This document shows, in pieces, positions 24,690 to 37,401 of a stretch of 64,000 nt of DNA. The first letter of the stretch is position 1. Every line of letters begins with the position of its first letter. Under the pieces are notes generated by a model. The model searched no databases. It saw only the letters and a list, made by a program, of their open reading frames with translations, and was not told where the DNA came from. A program made the position numbers and the translations under genes. Source of the stretch: Arabidopsis thaliana (Eukaryota > Streptophyta > Magnoliopsida > Brassicales > Brassicaceae); assembly GCF_000001735.4 (NCBI RefSeq), contig NC_003076.8, forward strand, positions 8,308,001 through 8,372,000, given 5' to 3'.

Positions 24690-25984
24690 TCAAAGTCCTT
24701 TTGGGATCTTAGATGCAGCGGCTTGGTCAAGAAACCAGATAGCTTCTACGTCAGCTGTGAGCCAAGCAGCAGGCAAGTCGAAGTTATGGTTGAAAACCTT
24801 AGCTACCGCATCGGCTTGAGCCTCATCACATACAGCCATGAGGTTGTATGAAGCGCAGTTAATAACCGGTAAAGTAAAGGTGATTCTCTTCGGAGGCGGT
24901 TTTGGGGAATCAGTGATATAGGTTACCAAATTTGCCTTCTCCTTGATTTGATAATGTCCCGGGAACAAAGACGCCATGTGACCGTCTGGACCCATTCCTA
25001 AGAGCTGGAGGTCGAACTGTGGGAAGCCAGACGATTTGTATGTGCGAATGATGTTTCGGTTCACCAGTCTTTTGAGACATTCTTCGTAGAGTAATGCTGC
25101 ACTTTTGGCATCACCAAGGGCTGCACAGTCTTTGTCGATTGGATATATGTTTGCAATTGGTATTGGAACCTAAATAGTGTGAAATATATGTATATATCAA
25201 AATCATCTAACAAGACGGTTTATAACTAAAATAAAATCATATTGGGAAAATATGCATATAAACCTACACGAATATGAATGACATCGTCAGTTTAATTAAT
25301 GTCAAAGCATGATTTTGAGTTAGCAACTCATTAACTTCACAAAGTTTTTTTTTTTTGCAATATATGCCGAGATGATTTTGTAATTCTAGTTCTTTTATAT
25401 ATATGAAATTGAATATATATGTACGTACGATTCCTTCTTAATTTTAAAACAATATATGTTTATATCATAAATATTTGTTTGATACAAAAATTTGTATCAA
25501 GGTATCTTCAAATATATAGTTCGTTTTACCAACAAAAAAACAAAAATAGTTTGATAAATGAGGAGCAAGAAAAATACCTTGGAGAGAAAACCATCAAAGG
25601 CGAGTTTGTAGTTGCTGTCCTCATGGTCTAATGGAACAACCCTCTCATCGACCCAAAAAATGTGCCACTTTGACCATTCGATACTTTCTTGATACTTTGG
25701 TTCCAACAATTCACTGCAAAAGTTAATTAACATTGGATTTTAATCATTTTTATATAATATAAGACTAAATAAAAGAAAAAGAAGAAGATTTAAAGATTTT
25801 CTTATATAGTAGACCTGAGCCAGGAGATGAGGTCGCCACCGGAAAGAACGACGGTGAAATAGCCTCTCTCCTTGCAAAACTTGGCTGAGAGATTGGCCGT
25901 GTACGTGGCCATAGCCTCCGATAATTCTTTCTTTGTGGGAAACACAATCTTCTTACTCTTCGTTTTCTCCAAAACAGATGCCAT
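24690..25984 (-). CDS. PGL4: 6-phosphogluconolactonase, cytosolic-type paralogue
   Basis: Three exons: 25815-25984, 25578-25713 and 24690-25169, giving 261 aa. The exon structure matches PGL3, with the same phases and an identical 136-nt middle exon. The protein starts directly at the enzyme domain (MASVLEKTKSKKIVFPTKKE) with no transit peptide. It carries FTVVLSGGDL, WHIFWVDERVVP, DSNYKLAFDGFLSK and LQLLGMGPDGHMASLFPGH. The end (AAASKIPKGL) has no SKL. A cytosolic role in the oxidative pentose phosphate pathway is inferred. It lies about 0.9 kb from PGL3 and about 3 kb from PGL5, all on the same strand, indicating tandem duplication. Confidence 0.92.
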
Positions 25985-28942
25985 TATGAGAATCTGATCA
26001 AGGAGATGTAATAGTTAGAAAAGAAGAAGAAGTGGTGTTAAATGTTTTGATGATTAGGTGATGAACGTGCAATTAGGATAAACATGCGTTATTTGTAATA
26101 AAAAAATTATTATGTATTTTAGTGCTTATCGTATTTTAATTATGATTTGTTTTAGGGTTACCACTCTTCATTGTTAATGAGTTTTCAACTCTTCTTTTTG
26201 TTCCTAAACAGCTTGTTAAGTTTCATAGATTTCTTTATTTAATTATTTTTTTCTTTATTTAATTATGCTCATAACATGGGTCGCTTTTGTTTAATTATAT
26301 ATGCACAAAACTGCAAGTCATAAGAAACCCATCAAAACATATATAATTTTATATCTCACAGCAGCTCATCGAGTTATGAAACGATTACACAAGTAATTGG
26401 AAATAAACTAGTATAAAATATTAAACACCCACTTGATTGATGATATATCTCTTAAATTAATATGTACCTAAACTATAGTTACATCTTATAAAGTAGAAAA
26501 AAAAAACAGATCATACAAGAAAATATAACACAAAAATGCTGTCACTTTTGGCACATTCTGTTGTTTAAGGTACAAACGTAACCATTCGGAACCTAAAAGC
26601 ACATCCCATGAACTCGGGCTTCGGCACTTTACTTTCTTTTTTTTTTTTGATAAACCATAAGAATTCTGAATCTTTGCTCTATAATATTTTTAAGTATCAG
26701 GAACCACATTTCAAATGTAAATACCCCCTTTCAAGTTTCAGATGGAGTTGAACTAGTGATCTTGAGCATTGTCATACACTCTCAAAGCACTTTTCTACTT
26801 GGTTACCAATTTTTCTTGTCCATTAATTTTAAGACATATTTCATTTGCTAACATCAGTACATATAAATGTTAAATAAATTGTCAACGGGTAGCCAATAAA
26901 TTCGTTAATTTTTTTTTCGTTTGATTTCTGTTTAGTTCATCGGGTCCGCAGTTCAAATGTTGGTTAAATTCAAATGGTAATCCCTAGTAAGAAGCTCCGG
27001 TCCATACAAGGGTTGAAGGTGAGTGGCTGCATGATTTTAAAGGCCGTAGATATGTGTAACTTATAATATTTCCAAACCAAATTTTTGTGCAAAAAAACTA
27101 TTCAAACAAAAACCTAACTACCAATCACATAATGCGTGAGCTGTCCAGAGTTGTCGTTGGAACGTCGACTCTATATGTAATTACTTTAAGAAAATAAAAT
27201 AGAACGATGCTCTTCAATACTACTAATTTAGTACACTACTCTCTTCAAATTATAAACTAATAAAATGTCTTTTCTGAACAACGATAAACTAAATAAAGTT
27301 TACTACTAGAATTTTTGTCTCCACTCTACGCTTAGCTTGCTTGCACATGATTCGACACTATCGACAGAAACGAGTTTCAATAGTGTATATACAATATATT
27401 TTGCAGATGTAACAACTTTTCCTTATTAAATCGATATTTAAAATTTAGTCTTTACATTTGGCTTTTAAAACTTTCTCATATTTGTTTGCTAGAGCCTTAT
27501 ACAATATATTCATAAATAAATCAATTGAATGAAGATAAATGAGATATAACCACCAAATGGGAATTATAAAAAGATAGATGCAAGAATAAAATTTATCACA
27601 TACATTCTTCTTTGGAACAGTAGAATCATATTTTCCTCTGAATTTTGTTCCTAGCTCTTTAATGGATTTTTTATTTCATTGCAATGTAACAGGTTTCATT
27701 TTTTTTAAAGTAGATGAATACTTTAGTTTTCATATTATATGACTATCATCACAATCAATGAACATCTTACAAATGACATAATATGTTCACCAGAAATTAT
27801 TAGCTCAACGGGCAAATTCATCCTCAACACGCAAGATCACCACAGTGAACAACTCAATTTGCATCATTTTACAAAACCATTGAAATTTTTACATCTACAA
27901 GCGGTGTTTATAGACTAACAAATCGACAGAAAATTACCATTCTCTTGAGTCTTGAAAATGGGCTCCTTTTTCTTAATGGTTCAACAACCATATTAAAATC
28001 TCAACCTACTTTTTTCTCTTTTTGTTCATACTTGATAAATATTGAGCAAATCTGACACACTTGAAAACAGAAACAAATCCCTAGTAAAGGCCAAGAAACC
28101 TATTTTCTCTTCTGGCACATTTTTCTATTATAAGCGAGAGTTTCGATTTAAGATTTTACTTTAGTGTTTATTTCAAGGTTAGATACTGGTTATTGGTGCA
28201 ATAATTATTTGGGAGATTCTCCGAAAACAGGTTTATATATGGGGTTGTGGTTTATTCTGTTGACTTGTTTTTTTTGTCCTTGACATGATATACACAAATT
28301 ACTTGGTATATACAATTAATGCTTGCATTCTACGTCCATGTTTTTTCTGTGTGGAAACATATTAAAACTAACTTAATGCATGTCTTGCGTATCAACTACT
28401 ATTGGCCAACAAAATTACCACTTTGAAGTAAATCCCATTCTGTGAATTTTAAAACGAATAATATTCTTCTCATCTTCTATATTATTCGTATACGAGCGTA
28501 TTGCAGCATTACTATATAGTATAATTATGTTATGGAGGTTAATTAAAAAAACTTACATTGGGCAGGTGTTCTCATCTAATACATGTTGATTTTATATAAT
28601 AAAACAAAACAATAATATATAGTATATAAGATTATCACTTGTATATACTATGTACAATATATAGTTAAAAAGCATGAATAATTAATGATAAACCCTAAAA
28701 GAAAAGTTTAATTAAACACCATTCATGAAATGACAGATTAAATGAAGCCCACTATATATTTTTATAATGATATATAGTCATAGCCAGGGACTCACATCAC
28801 AACTACAAGAAACAACTAGCTCGAATATTCAACACATTTTGTACGAAGTAAACGTACGCAAATGTATTAACCGGTTATTCAACACAAAGCAACGTAGAGA
28901 CTACAAACAAAACACCAATATTAATGTGTTTAGGCTACCTCT
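25985..28942. other. Gene-free PGL4-PGL5 spacer
   Basis: About 3 kb of AT-rich sequence has no supported coding region. Apart from a SINE-like segment (26637-26812) and the PGL5 3' UTR just before 28943, I see only low-complexity AT stretches. Confidence 0.45.
26637..26812 (-). mobile_element. tRNA-derived SINE-like remnant
   Basis: On the minus strand, TGGTAACCAAGTAG resembles a pol III A box. About 40 bp later AGTTCAACTCC resembles a B box (GGTTCGANTCC). The unit ends in GGTTTATC followed by 12 A, a SINE-type 3' tail. The internal promoter boxes are diverged, and I could not define target-site duplications. Confidence 0.5.
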
Positions 28943-29879
28943 CTAGAGCTCGGAGGCAGCTGCTTGGTCAAGGTACCAAACATTTTCGACTTGAGCACTA
29001 AGATGAGCAGAAGGTAACGAGAGGTTGTTGTGCTTCATGATCTCAGCCACGGATTTGGCCGGTGCTTTGTCACAAATGGCCATAAGATTGTACAAAGTAG
29101 AGTTGATGACCGGTAAAGTGAATGTGATTCTCTTTGGTGGTGGTTTTGGAGAGTCGGTGATGTAAGTGACCCATTTCTGCTTCTCATTGATCTGTGGATG
29201 GTTTGGGAAGAGAGACGCCATGTGGCCATCAGGACCCATCCCTAGAAGTTGTAGATCAAACTCAGGATACCCTGTCTTTTTCGATATTGGGATAATCTTT
29301 TCTTTCACCAGATTCTTTAGACACTCCTCGTAGAGCGTCGCGCAGTGCTCGGCGTTACCATCAGCCGCCAAGTGCTTGTCGATTGCGTAGATGTTCTTAT
29401 CCGGAATCGGAACCTACGATTACCAAAAAAAAAATATGTTGATAAATTTTCTTCAAACATATGATAAAATCTTTTTTTGGTCTTAAGGTTAAGTTATGAA
29501 ACCTTAGAGAGAAAACCCTCCATGGCGAGTTTGTAGTTACTGTCTGGATCTTCCCATGCACAAACCCTCTCATCGACCCAAAAGACGTGCCATTTTGGCC
29601 ATTCGATTGAATCAATATAAGGAGGTTGCACCAACTTGCTGCAACGTGTGATATATTAGAGAGTTAATGATTAGACTTTTTCTCTTATATACAACATTAA
29701 ATGAGAGAAGAGAGAGATTTTGGAAACCAGAGCCAATCGATTAGGTCACCGCCGGAGAGAACAACGGTGAAAAGGCCTTTCTCTTTGATGAACTTGGCGG
29801 AGAGATTGGCAGTGTACTCAGCCATTGCTTCGGACAATTCATTCTTGGTGGGAAACACAATCATCTTCCTCTGCGCCAT
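28943..29879 (-). CDS. PGL5: 6-phosphogluconolactonase, cytosolic-type paralogue
   Basis: Three exons: 29728-29879, 29503-29638 and 28943-29413, giving 252 aa. The exon phases are the same as in PGL3 and PGL4, and the middle exon is again 136 nt. Motifs are FTVVLSGGDLIDWL, WHVFWVDERVCAWED, DSNYKLAMEGFLSK and LQLLGMGPDGHMASLFPNH. After WVDERV it has CAWEDP where PGL3 and PGL4 have VP followed by a His/Asp stretch, a local divergence near the substrate site. There is no transit peptide, and the C-terminus ends AAASEL. A cytosolic pentose-phosphate role is inferred from the family. Confidence 0.92.
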
Positions 29880-31389
29880 TGTTGCCTATCAGAGAGAAAG
29901 AAAGAGACGTTTCGTTGGATGTAATACTCAAAAGAAGAAGAATGTGGATATTGTTGTTGTGGTGCTACAAGTGTTTTGGGATTTCTTTGCTTTTTATAGT
30001 GAAGGAGACCGAGTGGATAAAGGAGGCTTGTGACTTAATACCAATTAGTTAGGAGGACTTAGGAGAGGCACGTGTTTTATGTTCATCTACTTGGATTTTT
30101 TTAATCTTTAAATAATTTATACAGTACAATTTAGATTTTATACTTAAGTTTAGTATAGTAGTGTATAATTATGTAAATGTAATATGGTTGATTTGAACTT
30201 TTAATGTTATTAAACTTTGTATTTTCTTTACCAAATCGAAAATGTGTTTTTTTCTCTTTTTTTTTGGATTTGTTTGTTAAATTCTACTTTTATATGAAAA
30301 AGCTGATATATTTAATAGATGTTAGATCTCCAAAATGTGTCTCAATTAATGTATAAAAGATTTCTCTACCAGATAGATGTATCAAACAGTAACAAAAAAT
30401 CTAAACAATGTTTCAAACACATGTAAAACGAGTGTAACTAACTTTGCAAGAATTAACTTTGCCAAAAAAACAAGTGGTTACAACACGAGTTTATCAATTT
30501 CAAATTACATTTCAATAATTTTCTAGGAATGGTAAATTAGACTTGCATAATAATTTACGAGTTGACTGATTCATATGAAAAGTTTGTTCTATAACCACCC
30601 ACTTCAGTTTTTCTCTACCATATTTTTTTTGTCCTGGTAAAGATTTCTCTACCAATATTCTCCGCATTTTTGGTTACACTCACTTAACATGTGAGAGAGA
30701 CATACATGTTTGACATGATTTAGCATTTGATAAACTAAATGTAAGCAACGATTTAATTGCCAATTCAATCACATTTCTCTGGTATGTAATCTTAAGACCA
30801 ATTCAAGAAACCACATCTTCTTTGTTTGTCTGTTCTTTAAAGCTGTTTAGACCACTTGTGTCACGCCTCTCTTTTGATAATGCCCCTATGGATTGATGTA
30901 ATGTTCTCACCTGATTTTCCAATAGGATTTGCCAAAGCCACAAAGCCAGCTCCTCTCACGAGCATGGGGCACTCCACAGTATCATTCACACCGAAGGACT
31001 CGTACTCACAATACGAGTAAGAAAAAACACTTTATCATTCCTATACACTAAATTTGACACTTGCTTCAACTATCGGCTAAAAAACTTCTATCGCCTTCTG
31101 TACACAACATATTATCAGACTAACGAAAGTGAAAGCAGAGAATAAAACCAGAAGAACAACACCTCTCCAATTCCTTCTATAACATATATAATATGTTTTT
31201 CCTTTTTTAGTTTGTTTCGAAAACAAAATGCTCAAAGAATCATTTACAAAGGAAATACCTACCTGACTTCACTTCCATTTCAAGTTTTTTTTTTTAATCT
31301 TTGAATCCAAGGTCTCTGACGACGACATTGTTTAGGATGTTTCTTGAAACTCAATTCACATGTTAGAAGACTTTTTACATCATGGTGTG
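29880..31389. other. PGL5 promoter and CRK4 3' flank
   Basis: AT-rich sequence without a confident gene. An exon-like block on the minus strand at 30911-31013 is listed separately. The segment nearest 31390 is likely CRK4 3' UTR. Confidence 0.4.
30911..31013 (-). pseudogene. Unidentified exon-like coding block
   Basis: About 34 codons on the minus strand are open and protein-like, containing YESFGVNDTVECPML and VRGAGFVALANPIG. They end at a good donor (AAATCAG then GTGAGA). Base composition is clearly less AT-rich than the flanks. I do not recognise the protein and see no partner exons, so this may be a captured or decayed exon. Transcription is unknown. Confidence 0.3.
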
Positions 31390-34300
31390 TCACCTAGGTC
31401 TCGAGCTTGAGCTTCGTACGGTCACACCATGCAAGAACTTAGCGTACCCCAAGAAACTCAGCTTTCCATCCGAACTTCGGATCCAATCCTTGAGCAGAGG
31501 ATATGCACTCGGTCCCACGCTCATCTCCTGCTTTAAATCACGCCCAAATATAAGAATATTGTTTTTAATCTTAAGAAAGAGATGGTGATTACACGATCTC
31601 ATAGATGCTTAAATTAGGACCATACCCCGGCGAGTTCTTGGACAGATATGATTCGGTTTCCTTCATGTTCAAAGTGCTCAAATGCTGAAGTTGCAATCTG
31701 TTCCCATTCTTCAAGAGCCTCCAGTTGGTAAACACTGACCGCAGCCGCACAGAACTCTTCAAAGTCAAGCTTCTTTTGCGCCAGAGGTTGCATCTTTATA
31801 AAAGGAAAAAAATGGCGTAATTCAGCACACAGTGCTAAGTCCATAGGAGTACGGAAAAAAACAGCAAAGAAACCTCAATCTCAATATCAGAGAAAACTCT
31901 GGCGATATTTTGGTGATTGTAGCAAGCTAAATCTAAAACCAATCAATGAGAATTGTCTGCTGTTGCAAGCACAGTGGTAAAAAATGGGAAACTCAGAATT
32001 CAAATTGAGGAATTACGGTGAAAACAGTTACCACTAAAGCTCAACGAGTCACAATCATTTCTCAATGTTTCCCACCCTAGAGAAAATGTACAATCATTTT
32101 CAACTAGCAACACATGAAACCATATCTAACACTCATAATTGATCCACTCATAAACTTCAAAAGCGAAGATAAAATATATAATAAGAGATGTGTTACCGTA
32201 TTTAAAATGTCAGGAAGCCTTGATTCCATCATAGCATCAGTAGCATATCTTGTTAAAGCCTGCAGTTACACTCAACGATTATAAACGGTATATATTAGTT
32301 TGTGTTTATTTTGAATCAATATTTCTATCTCTTGCTTCAGGAAACTATTTCTATTCAGAAAATGGAATCTAGAGATCAAGAAGGGATAAATATACTGGAT
32401 CTAGATTCACAAATCAAAGTCCGAGTCAAAATGCTATAGCTAAATCATGAAAGACATACTTACCATTGTGAAACAGTTAAGGGATAGGCCTCCGTCTTTA
32501 GGATCCAGGAGCATGAACTGTGCCTTAAGGAACACAAGTTCTTCATCAGGTATAGCTTTCGAGAGAGCCTGTTCAAAAGATTAACAAATGAAAAACTGGT
32601 CAATATAAGAAACAGAAAACCATAGGAAAAGATGTTCTCAGGAAATTATTCACTGAGTGCCAAAAAGACAAGTAACATTCTGTTTGTAGCATAAATTGTT
32701 CGACTATTATCATAAGTAAATCAGCTATATTTAAGTAGAAAGAGAAAAGAACAATGTACTTAATAATAATATGAGGATATCAAGAAACTACCTTAAGTGC
32801 TGATCGTCGGAAAGGTGAGGCACGGATATAGGACTTGACCAACTTGTAGACCGAGAAATCAAGAAGCAAACCGGGGTTTTCGTCACGTAACCACGGATGA
32901 GCTACAAATATAGATCATATAATATTACCGCTAATGGAAAAAATAAAACAGTTAACTTATAAGATCTAAAGCCATATTATTGTTTCCATTTCAAGATCAT
33001 ATCTGTTTTAACCCACGGAAAAGAACTTACCTAGAGCTTGAGCAGCTGTCATTCGTTTCCTATGGTCCTTGTTCAAAAGCCTTTTCACGAAGTCTTTGGC
33101 AGTAGGAGATATAGAAGGCCAAGGCATATCCTCAAAATTAGGGTTTGCTCTAAGCACACAACGGAATATTGCAGACTCAGTTCTTCCATAGAAAGGTCTG
33201 CTTCCACAGAGAAGTATGTAACTTATGACACCGATGCTCCACATATCTGCTTCAGTGCTGTAAGACCTATGGAGTACTTCAGGTGCAACATAGTATGCAC
33301 TTCCTACAACATCATTGAGACGCTGATCTGCATATATAAAAGATTAACAAATAAGAAATGTGAGCGGAAAACTTGTACAAATGAGATTTGGCAAGACTAA
33401 TAATGCCAAGGGAACATATATGGTTACGATATCGTAAATGACCATTACACATTGCAGCTAAACTCATTAGATATATTTAATGTCAAAGCCAGACTAATGA
33501 TATGCAGAGAATCATGTAACAAAAAAAGATCATTACCGTATCTAATGAAATCAGACAAGCCAAAATCTATGACCTTGAGTATCGCATCCTCATTTCTGCT
33601 GGTAAAGAGAAAATTCTGGACACACAATTGTACCATATGTTTAAGCAACCATACAAAACAAAGAAGAGGGTATAGGTAATAACTGAAATATCAGCAACTT
33701 ATAGAAGCAAACAGTGTACCTCCGGCTTCAGATCACGGTGCACGACACCTTGAAGGTGAAAAAATGCTGTTGCAGACAAAATCTGCACAAGAATACGTTT
33801 GGCATCGACTTCAGGGTATCGTCCACCTCTGCAGTAAAATATAATACAAGGTTGGAACCATATCTAAATGCAAATAACTAACCTACGAAAGCCGAAATAA
33901 CAATAAGCACTCATATAAAAGCAAGACTAAGAAAGGTAACTTTGGATTTACCTCGCCAAAATTCTATCCAATAGCTCTCCACCTTCGCATAACCTGAAAC
34001 CATATCGGAGAAGAAGATTTGAATATCTAACAGTAGATTCATTTAATAAAGAACAAACCATATAGAGTCAAACAACTTACTCCATAACAACAAAGACATT
34101 ATCAGCATCCTCATATACATCATAGAACTTAACCATATGCCTATGCCCTGATAAAGCTTTCAGCAATTTCACTTCTCTACGAACATCTTCAATAGATAAC
34201 GTCGACGTCATCTGTAAACACAAAATTCCAATTCATCATCTAACCAATGATCACAGAGAACCTAACTATATCATTCTACATTCCTCTGAATCTGAAATAG

Positions 34301-34913
34301 TGATTATGTTGTGAATAGTAACAAAACAAGAGTCCCTACATTCTGAAACCAAACAAAAGAGAAGACAGACCTTAGCTTTAGAGATGATTTTGACAGCCAC
34401 GGTTTGGTTCTTCATCTTGCCTTTCTTCGCTTTTGCCCAACAAGTATGACCAAAATGCCCTCGCCCTACTTCTTTCCCTAACTCATACTTCCCTTCGAAG
34501 TTCTTCCCAAACCCGAAATTCTTATCTAACCTCTCTCCGCCGCCACTGTCACCACCGTGATCTACTACATCTTCACTATCCTCCGGGATCGGCTCATCTC
34601 GAGGCTGAGGCGGAGCGCCACGTCGTCGTCTCAAAGCCGCCATAATCGGTTTCGCAGGTGACGGTGGAGGAAACGGCCATTTGAACTTCCGTCCCGGAGT
34701 TCTCGCCGGTGATGGAGCTACTCCCGCCGGTAACGGGCTTTGGAAAGGGCTAATGTTATATGAGTTGACTTCAGGAGTACCAGAAGCAACCGGAGACTGA
34801 GGAATCGAAGCATGCCGGTGATTTTGAGATGGTTGATTCGAAACCTCGCCGTTACCGGTGGGGATCTCGTCGTCCTCGACGGCGGAGATGTTCCGGCTGT
34901 AACAATGACCCAT
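31390..34913 (-). CDS. CRK4: CDPK-related serine/threonine kinase (CRK)
   Basis: Eleven exons: 34371-34913, 34081-34211, 33952-33993, 33720-33828, 33537-33615, 33031-33327, 32792-32901, 32464-32568, 32197-32259, 31626-31793 and 31390-31527, giving 594 aa. MGHCYSRN has Gly2 for myristoylation and Cys4 for possible palmitoylation. A Pro-rich linker with [15 protein letters not shown] follows. Kinase features are [23 protein letters not shown] split across the exon 4/5 junction, DFG, and YYVAPEVL. The C-terminal region resembles calmodulin-like EF-hands but loops such as [12 protein letters not shown] lack the normal Ca ligands, the defining trait of CRKs as against CDPKs. A membrane-associated signalling role is inferred; substrates are unknown. 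Confidence 0.92.
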
Positions 34914-35763
34914 GACCGTTGATTGTGAAGCTCAAATTGACTGATTGGTCAGAGTCAAAGCATCGGACGGTGAGGAACCGAAGATGAATAGGGAAAAATA
35001 AAAATTGTTTTTTTAATGAATGAAGATTCAATATATATATTTTTTTTTGGCAAAAAAACAAATGAAGAAAAAAGAGCTCAGAGATTTAAAGGAAAAAAGA
35101 GAGAAGGCGTTTGTTAAATGAAGACCACTAAGAAGGAGGCAAGAGCGCGTAGTGGCATTAATCACTTTTAATTGTATGTTAATTTCATTTAATGACTTTC
35201 ACATCTAATGATGTTGATTGTTGAATTGAAATTAACGACGAAAGAAATTAAAAATAATTTTTCTGACCTACAAAAGTACTGAAATTAGATCAAATTTTTT
35301 AAAATTATATGTTTGCCTAATTAAGGTGAAAATTAACTTTTACATTGATTCTTTTTCTAGAAATTTTTTGTTTTGCATTGTAAGCATATAGAAAATAAAA
35401 TAAAAACTAATAGAGGTTGGTATTTTTTTTTTATGTGGTAAACATTAATGGGTTGATCTTAACTTTCATATTTTTATTAGTGAAATCATTATCTTGCGAG
35501 GTAAGAAACTACATATGTTAATTTAAAATAAGATAAGACGGTTACGTTTTGTAATAATATTTTAATTTTTAAAAATAATTAGAAGAATTTCTGTGTCATT
35601 TTGAATTATAATAAATAAATAAAATAAACATAAGTGACATGTGCTTATCTTATATTTGTTGATTTTAATTAATTTTAACTATGGATTATATAAACTTTAA
35701 AAATAGTATAGCACTTGAAAAATACATTGTGTTTACCATAGATTTTCCACTCGTAGATAACAT

Positions 35764-35774
35764 ATTTGATAGCA

Positions 35775-35812
<38 letters not shown>

Positions 35813-35817
35813 AGCAA
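35764..35817 (+). mobile_element. Bare poly(A) retroposition scar with 12-bp duplication
   Basis: ATTTGATAGCAA at 35764-35775 is repeated exactly at 35806-35817. Between them are only CTTTT and a run of 26 A. This is the structure expected from target-primed insertion of an almost fully 5'-truncated, polyadenylated RNA. Confidence 0.75.
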
Positions 35818-36919
35818 TTAAACAGAAAATTACCAAAGATATCTTTACCTAATAAATTGTTCCACAATTTTTATTCTCTTTCTTTCTTACAATAATTAAA
35901 GACCTCATAATAAAAATAAGATTTTTGAAAACATGGAACGCGGTGATTTTGATCTGTCACAACCATATGCATGAAAAACGCTTAAACGAGTTAATACGGT
36001 CACCTACTACTACTCCTCCACCGTCAAGTACTGAAAAAGACAACAAAAGGCCACTTTTTACACCTTTTAATATAAACCGTTTTGGTACAATTTGGTAAGC
36101 AAGTCTCTCATTTAACATCTCACCGGTCTGGTTCGGTCCGGTCCGGTCCAAACATTTGATAGCAAATGGTCGTGGGTCAAATTGTTTAAGGACGAAAATT
36201 AAAGTAGATAATAAACCCACTGGTTCAATGGTTGAACTTAACCAAGTGGCTAAGACATGACTTTGCTGCCTTCAATATAGTACGAGAATCAATCGTCTCT
36301 TAACCATACGGTCCGGTTTGATAGTTGACTTGTGTCTCAAGAAATATCCCACGTTGTGTTTTCTCGTAACTTTTCATATACGTAACTTATCTTGACCAGG
36401 TTAGTTAGCCGACAATTGTCTTATCAGTTGACATTTTCATTCCCATTTCTATACTTCATTTCTCTGTTTTTTCAACCTTTGTATACGGTTCTTTATTCAA
36501 TATATAAAACAGGTATAGTGTCCCAAATTTGACAAAAAAAATATAAGTCTTACACAGGAGGACTTGGTCAAATAGATAGATAATCTTTTCTTTATAAACA
36601 TGGGTTTATATTTTAACAAAACGAAAGTCAACTAAAACTTCCATATTTACTGTGCCTAATTTTTGTTGTGGGTTCACATTTGAGTGTAGTTTCGTCAATC
36701 ATATCAAACAAAGTAACAAACCAAACCGAGTCAATGAAATTCAGTTTAGAAATATGGGGCCTTTGGTTTGGTTGATAGATTAGTTTTGTTTTACAAGGTA
36801 TTCTCGTAAGCAATCAAACTGATATTTATTAATACAATGTTTTGTTGAAAATGAGTTCAAGAAAAAAATAATCTAATATATTTATTTATTTAGTTACAAA
36901 CTAGATATCTTCTCTCGAT

Positions 36920-37015
36920 GATGTGCTTTTAGTCAAGTGGTAAAGTCCATTTGATTCCGCTTTTCTCATCAGTGTTCGATTCCGTTAAGTTGTGTTATCT
37001 CGCCTAGTAAAAAAG
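36920..37015 (+). mobile_element. tRNA-like SINE remnant
   Basis: AGTCAAGTGGTAAAG (36931-36945) resembles an A box. About 30 bp later GTTCGATTCCG (36974-36984) closely matches the B box. A short A run follows at about 37009. The intervening sequence does not fold as a normal tRNA cloverleaf, so a SINE or tRNA relic is more likely than a tRNA gene. Confidence 0.4.
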
Positions 37016-37401
37016 ATACCAAATCAATGAAACTATTTGTAAAGAAATCCAACAACTTTCACTTCCATCAAATCAAACACTGAATAATCATACCAAACAG
37101 AAAAGCATGGAAATTCAGAGAGAGAGAGTAGGAGAGGATTTTGTCCAAAAGGGTCTTAAAATGATTCATAAAGATGACCAAAATGATGTTTCCAAATTAT
37201 TATATAAGAAACAAGATCAATTTGGTTCCAAAGGAGATAGTTTAGCATAAGTTACTAAGGGTTCAAAATTATTATATCGGCCGGGCAGCTTGAGATCGAG
37301 AAGATCTTTATATGAACAAAAACGCTTCAAGTATCTTAAAATGACTTTTGATTTCTTTGTCTCAATATGAATAGATCTCTTTCATCGGATTGCTATTAGC
37401 T

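Larger units (their letters stand above)
34914..37401. other. AT-rich spacer between CRK4 and CID13
   Basis: No supported gene. It contains the CRK4 5' UTR (from 34914), a poly(A) insertion with flanking duplications (35764-35817), a tRNA-like SINE remnant near 36920-37015, and long AT-rich stretches. Confidence 0.5.

Noticed and set aside
36974-36984. A functional tRNA gene around the B-box-like motif
   Set aside because: I could not fold a normal acceptor, anticodon and T-arm set around it, so it is treated as a SINE or tRNA relic.
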